Shown in pieces: positions 62,089 through 64,000 of a DNA stretch of 64,000 nt. Under the pieces are notes generated by a model. That model saw only the letters and a program-made list of their open reading frames with translations, was not told the origin of the DNA and made no database searches. How positions within the stretch are numbered: the stretch's first letter is position 1; each line of letters opens with the position of its first letter. Source of the stretch: Nocardia transvalensis (lineage in GTDB: Bacteria > Actinomycetota > Actinomycetes > Mycobacteriales > Mycobacteriaceae); the NCBI RefSeq assembly GCF_015477765.1, contig NZ_JADLQQ010000003.1, positions 1-64,000 on the forward strand. Direction: 5' to 3'. A program made the position numbers and the translations under genes.

Positions 62089-62161
62089 CGCGCCCGGAGA
62101 GACTCGAACTCCCAACCTTCTGATCCGTAGTCAGATGCTCTATCCGTTGAGCTACGGGCGC
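62089..62161 (-). tRNA. tRNA-Arg (anticodon ACG)
   Basis: A 73-base class I tRNA with acceptor arms GCGCCCG/CGGGCGC, D-loop AGCTCAACGGATAGAGC, anticodon loop CTACGGA and T-loop GTTCGAGTC. The anticodon is ACG (plus-strand 62126-62128), whose A34 is the target of TadA, also encoded here. Confidence 0.96.
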
Positions 62162-62207
62162 AGGGGTCTTGCGTATTCAGTTGTGCAGCCCGGCTTGCCG
62201 GGCTTGG

Positions 62208-62294
62208 CGGAGGCGAGAGGATTTGAACCTCCGGTCCCCGTGAAGGGACAACTCATTAGCAGTGAGTCCCATTCGGCCGCTCTGGCACGCCTCC
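62208..62294 (-). tRNA. tRNA-Ser (anticodon GCT)
   Basis: An 87-base class II tRNA with acceptor arms GGAGGCG/CGCCTCC, long variable arm and GGTTCAAATCC T-arm. Anticodon loop CTGCTAA gives GCT (plus-strand 62258-62260), reading AGC/AGU. It lies 46 bases upstream of tRNA-Arg on the same strand. Confidence 0.96.
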
Positions 62295-62380
62295 TGGAGC
62301 CTTCTCGTCGAGGGCCCGGTCCTTTCGAACCGCCGAGAGGCAAGAGTACAGATCGTCCGCTCTGGACGCAAAACGGCTGG

Positions 62381-63106
62381 TCAGCGCAGGTGGCTGTCGA
62401 ACCAGTCGAAGATGCGGGTCTGCGCGTCGACCACCGTCTCCGGATCCTCGACGGTGGGGTCGAAGCCGGGATGGTCGGCGCGGTGATGCAGGCCGGGATA
62501 GGTGACGAGCAGGGTGGCGACGGCGGCGTGGGCGGCGGCCTCGCGGAGCTGCTCGACCTCCTCGGCCGGGGTGACCGGATCGTCGGCGCCGTAGAGGCCC
62601 AGCCACGGCGCCTGTAGTCGGGGTGCGGCGTGGACGAGCGCGTCCGCGCGTTCGGCGATCGGTTCGGTGATGCCGGGGGCCGCCACGCTGATCGCGGCAC
62701 CGATCCGCCGATTGGTGGCGACCAGCAGAGCGGCCGTCCCGGCGGAGTCGAAGCCGAGTACGCCGATGCAGTCGGCATGCACCCCGCGCTCGAGCAGCCA
62801 GGCGAAGCAGGCATCGGAATCGGTGAACAGGTCGTCGCCGAACACCGTCTCCTCGCTGGCACCATTGCGATGGAACAGGTTGGGCGCCACGACGATCCAG
62901 CCCTCCCCCGCCAGCGATTTCATGAACTCCAGCAGGGAATCGGCGAACTCGCGTGATTCGTGCAGCACGACGATCCCGCCGCGGGCGTTGCCCTCGGGTT
63001 CGATCACGGTGATGGGCACCCGGACCCGCACCACCGGCTGCTGCTGATCTTCCGCCGCCGGATCGGTCGCGCGCAGCAGTGCGTGATCTCGATAGACGCC
63101 CGACAT
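62381..63106 (-). CDS. Dienelactone hydrolase-like alpha/beta hydrolase
   Basis: A 241-aa alpha/beta hydrolase: IEPEGNARGGIVVLHESREF (first strand and oxyanion loop), LAGEGWIVVAPNLFHRNGAS, nucleophile elbow IGVLGFDSAGTAALLVATN, acid LGLYGADDPVTPAEEVEQLR and His in TYPGLHHRADHPGFDP. The elbow is GFDSAG, Ser rather than the Cys of classical dienelactone hydrolases. The ATG close to the family start is used. Substrate unknown. Confidence 0.85.
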   Translation of the reverse strand: MSGVYRDHALLRATDPAAEDQQQPVVRVRVPITVIEPEGNARGGIVVLHESREFADSLLEFMKSLAGEGWIVVAPNLFHRNGASEETVFGDDLFTDSDACFAWLLERGVHADCIGVLGFDSAGTAALLVATNRRIGAAISVAAPGITEPIAERADALVHAAPRLQAPWLGLYGADDPVTPAEEVEQLREAAAHAAVATLLVTYPGLHHRADHPGFDPTVEDPETVVDAQTRIFDWFDSHLR

Positions 63107-63233
63107 GCGACTAGGGTAGTTCGCCTCGAGAAAGTTCGGGAGAACCCGCACGTAGGGGGCCGTCGACCAGAAATTTTCCGGCCGCGGCGACACTCGAGAT
63201 CACGATCGTCCGGCACGTTCTAGGGTGGTTGAT

Positions 63234-64000
63234 GTGACCGCTCGCATTCGCCCGGACCTGGAGTCCATCCCCGCTTACGTCCCCGGCCGCAGCCATCCGG
63301 GTGCGGTGAAGCTGGCCAGTAACGAGACCACCCTCGGCCCGCTGCCGACCGTCGCCAAGGCCATCGCCGAGGCGGCCGAGCTCGCCCACCGGTATCCGGA
63401 CAATATGGCCGGCGAGCTGCGCGCGGCCATTGCGGAGTTCCACGGCATCGAGGTGGAGCACGTGGCCGTCGGCTGCGGCAGCGTCGCGCTGTGCCAGGAA
63501 CTGGTCCAGATCACCTGCGGCGCACCGACGGACGAGGTGCTGTTCGCCTGGCGGTCGTTCGAGGCGTATCCGATCGTCACGCAGGTGGGTAAGGCGCGGG
63601 CCGTGCAGGTGCCGCTGACCGCGGACCACGCGCACGATTTCGAGGCGATGGCCGCCGCGATCACCGACAACACCAAGCTGATCTTCGTCTGCAACCCGAA
63701 CAACCCGACCGGAACCGCCTACGGGCGTGCCGACCTGATCCGCTTCCTCGACGCGGTGCCCGAGCACATCCTGGTGGTGCTCGACGAGGCCTATTACGAA
63801 TACGTGCGGCTCGCGGATCGTCCCAACGGTGTGGAGATCGGGCGGGATCGGCCGAATGTGGTGGTGCTGCGCACCTTCTCGAAGGCCTACGGGCTGGCGG
63901 GGCTGCGGGTCGGCTACGCCGTCGGCGATCCGGAGGTGATCACGGCGCTGTCGAAGGTGCACATCCCGTTCAGCGTGAACCGGGTCGCGCAGGCGGCCGC
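63234..64000 (+). CDS. pat: Phenylalanine/histidinol-phosphate aminotransferase (partial, runs off the window)
   Basis: The first 255 residues of a class I/II PLP-dependent aminotransferase. Visible: RPDLESIPAYVPG (family start), KLASNETTLGPLP, RYPDNMAGELRAAIAEFHGI, VGCGSVALCQELVQITCGA, CNPNNPTGTAYGRADL, LDEAYYEYVRLAD with the cofactor Asp/Tyr, and TFSKAYGLAGLRVGYAVGD with the PLP Lys. This matches the mycobacterial Pat branch (phenylalanine synthesis) slightly better than HisC, but the two overlap in sequence and function. GTG start. Confidence 0.88.
   Translation, partial: MTARIRPDLESIPAYVPGRSHPGAVKLASNETTLGPLPTVAKAIAEAAELAHRYPDNMAGELRAAIAEFHGIEVEHVAVGCGSVALCQELVQITCGAPTDEVLFAWRSFEAYPIVTQVGKARAVQVPLTADHAHDFEAMAAAITDNTKLIFVCNPNNPTGTAYGRADLIRFLDAVPEHILVVLDEAYYEYVRLADRPNGVEIGRDRPNVVVLRTFSKAYGLAGLRVGYAVGDPEVITALSKVHIPFSVNRVAQAA

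Overview
The window reads as chromosome of a high-GC mycolic-acid actinomycete, most likely Nocardia or a close relative. The pointers are a mycobacterial-type QcrB, two MmpL/MMPL transporters, a mycothiol-dependent MDMPI enzyme, an LpqN-like lipoprotein, a DUF397 protein, an F420/LLM oxidoreductase and many GTG starts in 4-base GTGA/ATGA overlaps. The genus is an inference from gene content only.

Layout. 0-5 kb is a patchy zone with an aldo/keto reductase and a lipoprotein among broken genes: a frameshifted Dabb protein, a TetR tail and a small ORF split by an in-frame TAG. 5-9.3 kb holds a thioesterase, an XRE regulator coupled to an ImmA/IrrE-like peptidase, and a convergent membrane protein/methyltransferase pair. 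9.7-14.7 kb is an accessory island between an intact tRNA-Ser(GGA) and an inverted 27-base copy of that tRNA's 3' end. It carries a multidomain Shedu-type (DUF4263) nuclease, a decayed GIY-YIG gene and an endonuclease VII-like HNH protein. 14.7-18.5 kb looks like the remnant of a small secondary-metabolite or lipid cluster (truncated KAS III-like acyltransferase, double SnoaL protein, PhyH dioxygenase, WS/DGAT-like acyltransferase). 18.7-20.4 kb is a lone cytochrome b subunit (QcrB). 21-26 kb groups DUF309, glutamyl-Q tRNA(Asp) synthetase, an RDD protein, a YhhQ-type queuosine-precursor transporter and tRNA-guanine transglycosylase, which together suggest queuine salvage. 26-36 kb holds a heterodimeric ABC exporter, Rrf2 and TetR regulators and two tandem MMPL transporters. 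36-40.5 kb holds an LLM oxidoreductase, a Tat-exported FAD oxidoreductase with a divergent TetR, and a small secreted protein.

40.5-51.2 kb is a 10.7-kb integrated element in tRNA-Ser(CGA), bounded by 26-base direct repeats. On the minus strand it encodes an excisionase-like protein, a replication-type winged-helix protein with embedded iteron-like repeats, HNH, large terminase, portal, scaffold, a small protein, major capsid protein and one head-connector protein. On the plus strand it has an XRE/TPR regulator, three small ORFs, an HTH protein and a tyrosine integrase. I see no tail, lysis or prohead-protease gene. This is the gene set expected of a capsid-forming phage satellite (cf-PICI-like) or a phiRv1/phiRv2-like mini-prophage, and it is the most interesting object here.

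51.2-64 kb returns to chromosomal genes: tadA and its associated protein, prephenate dehydrogenase, a glycolipid-binding-domain protein, a second heterodimeric ABC exporter, an ABM monooxygenase, an MDMPI enzyme, DUF998, a Dcm-type methyltransferase with Vsr, tRNA-Arg(ACG), tRNA-Ser(GCT), a dienelactone-hydrolase-like enzyme and the start of an aromatic/histidinol-phosphate aminotransferase that runs off the window.
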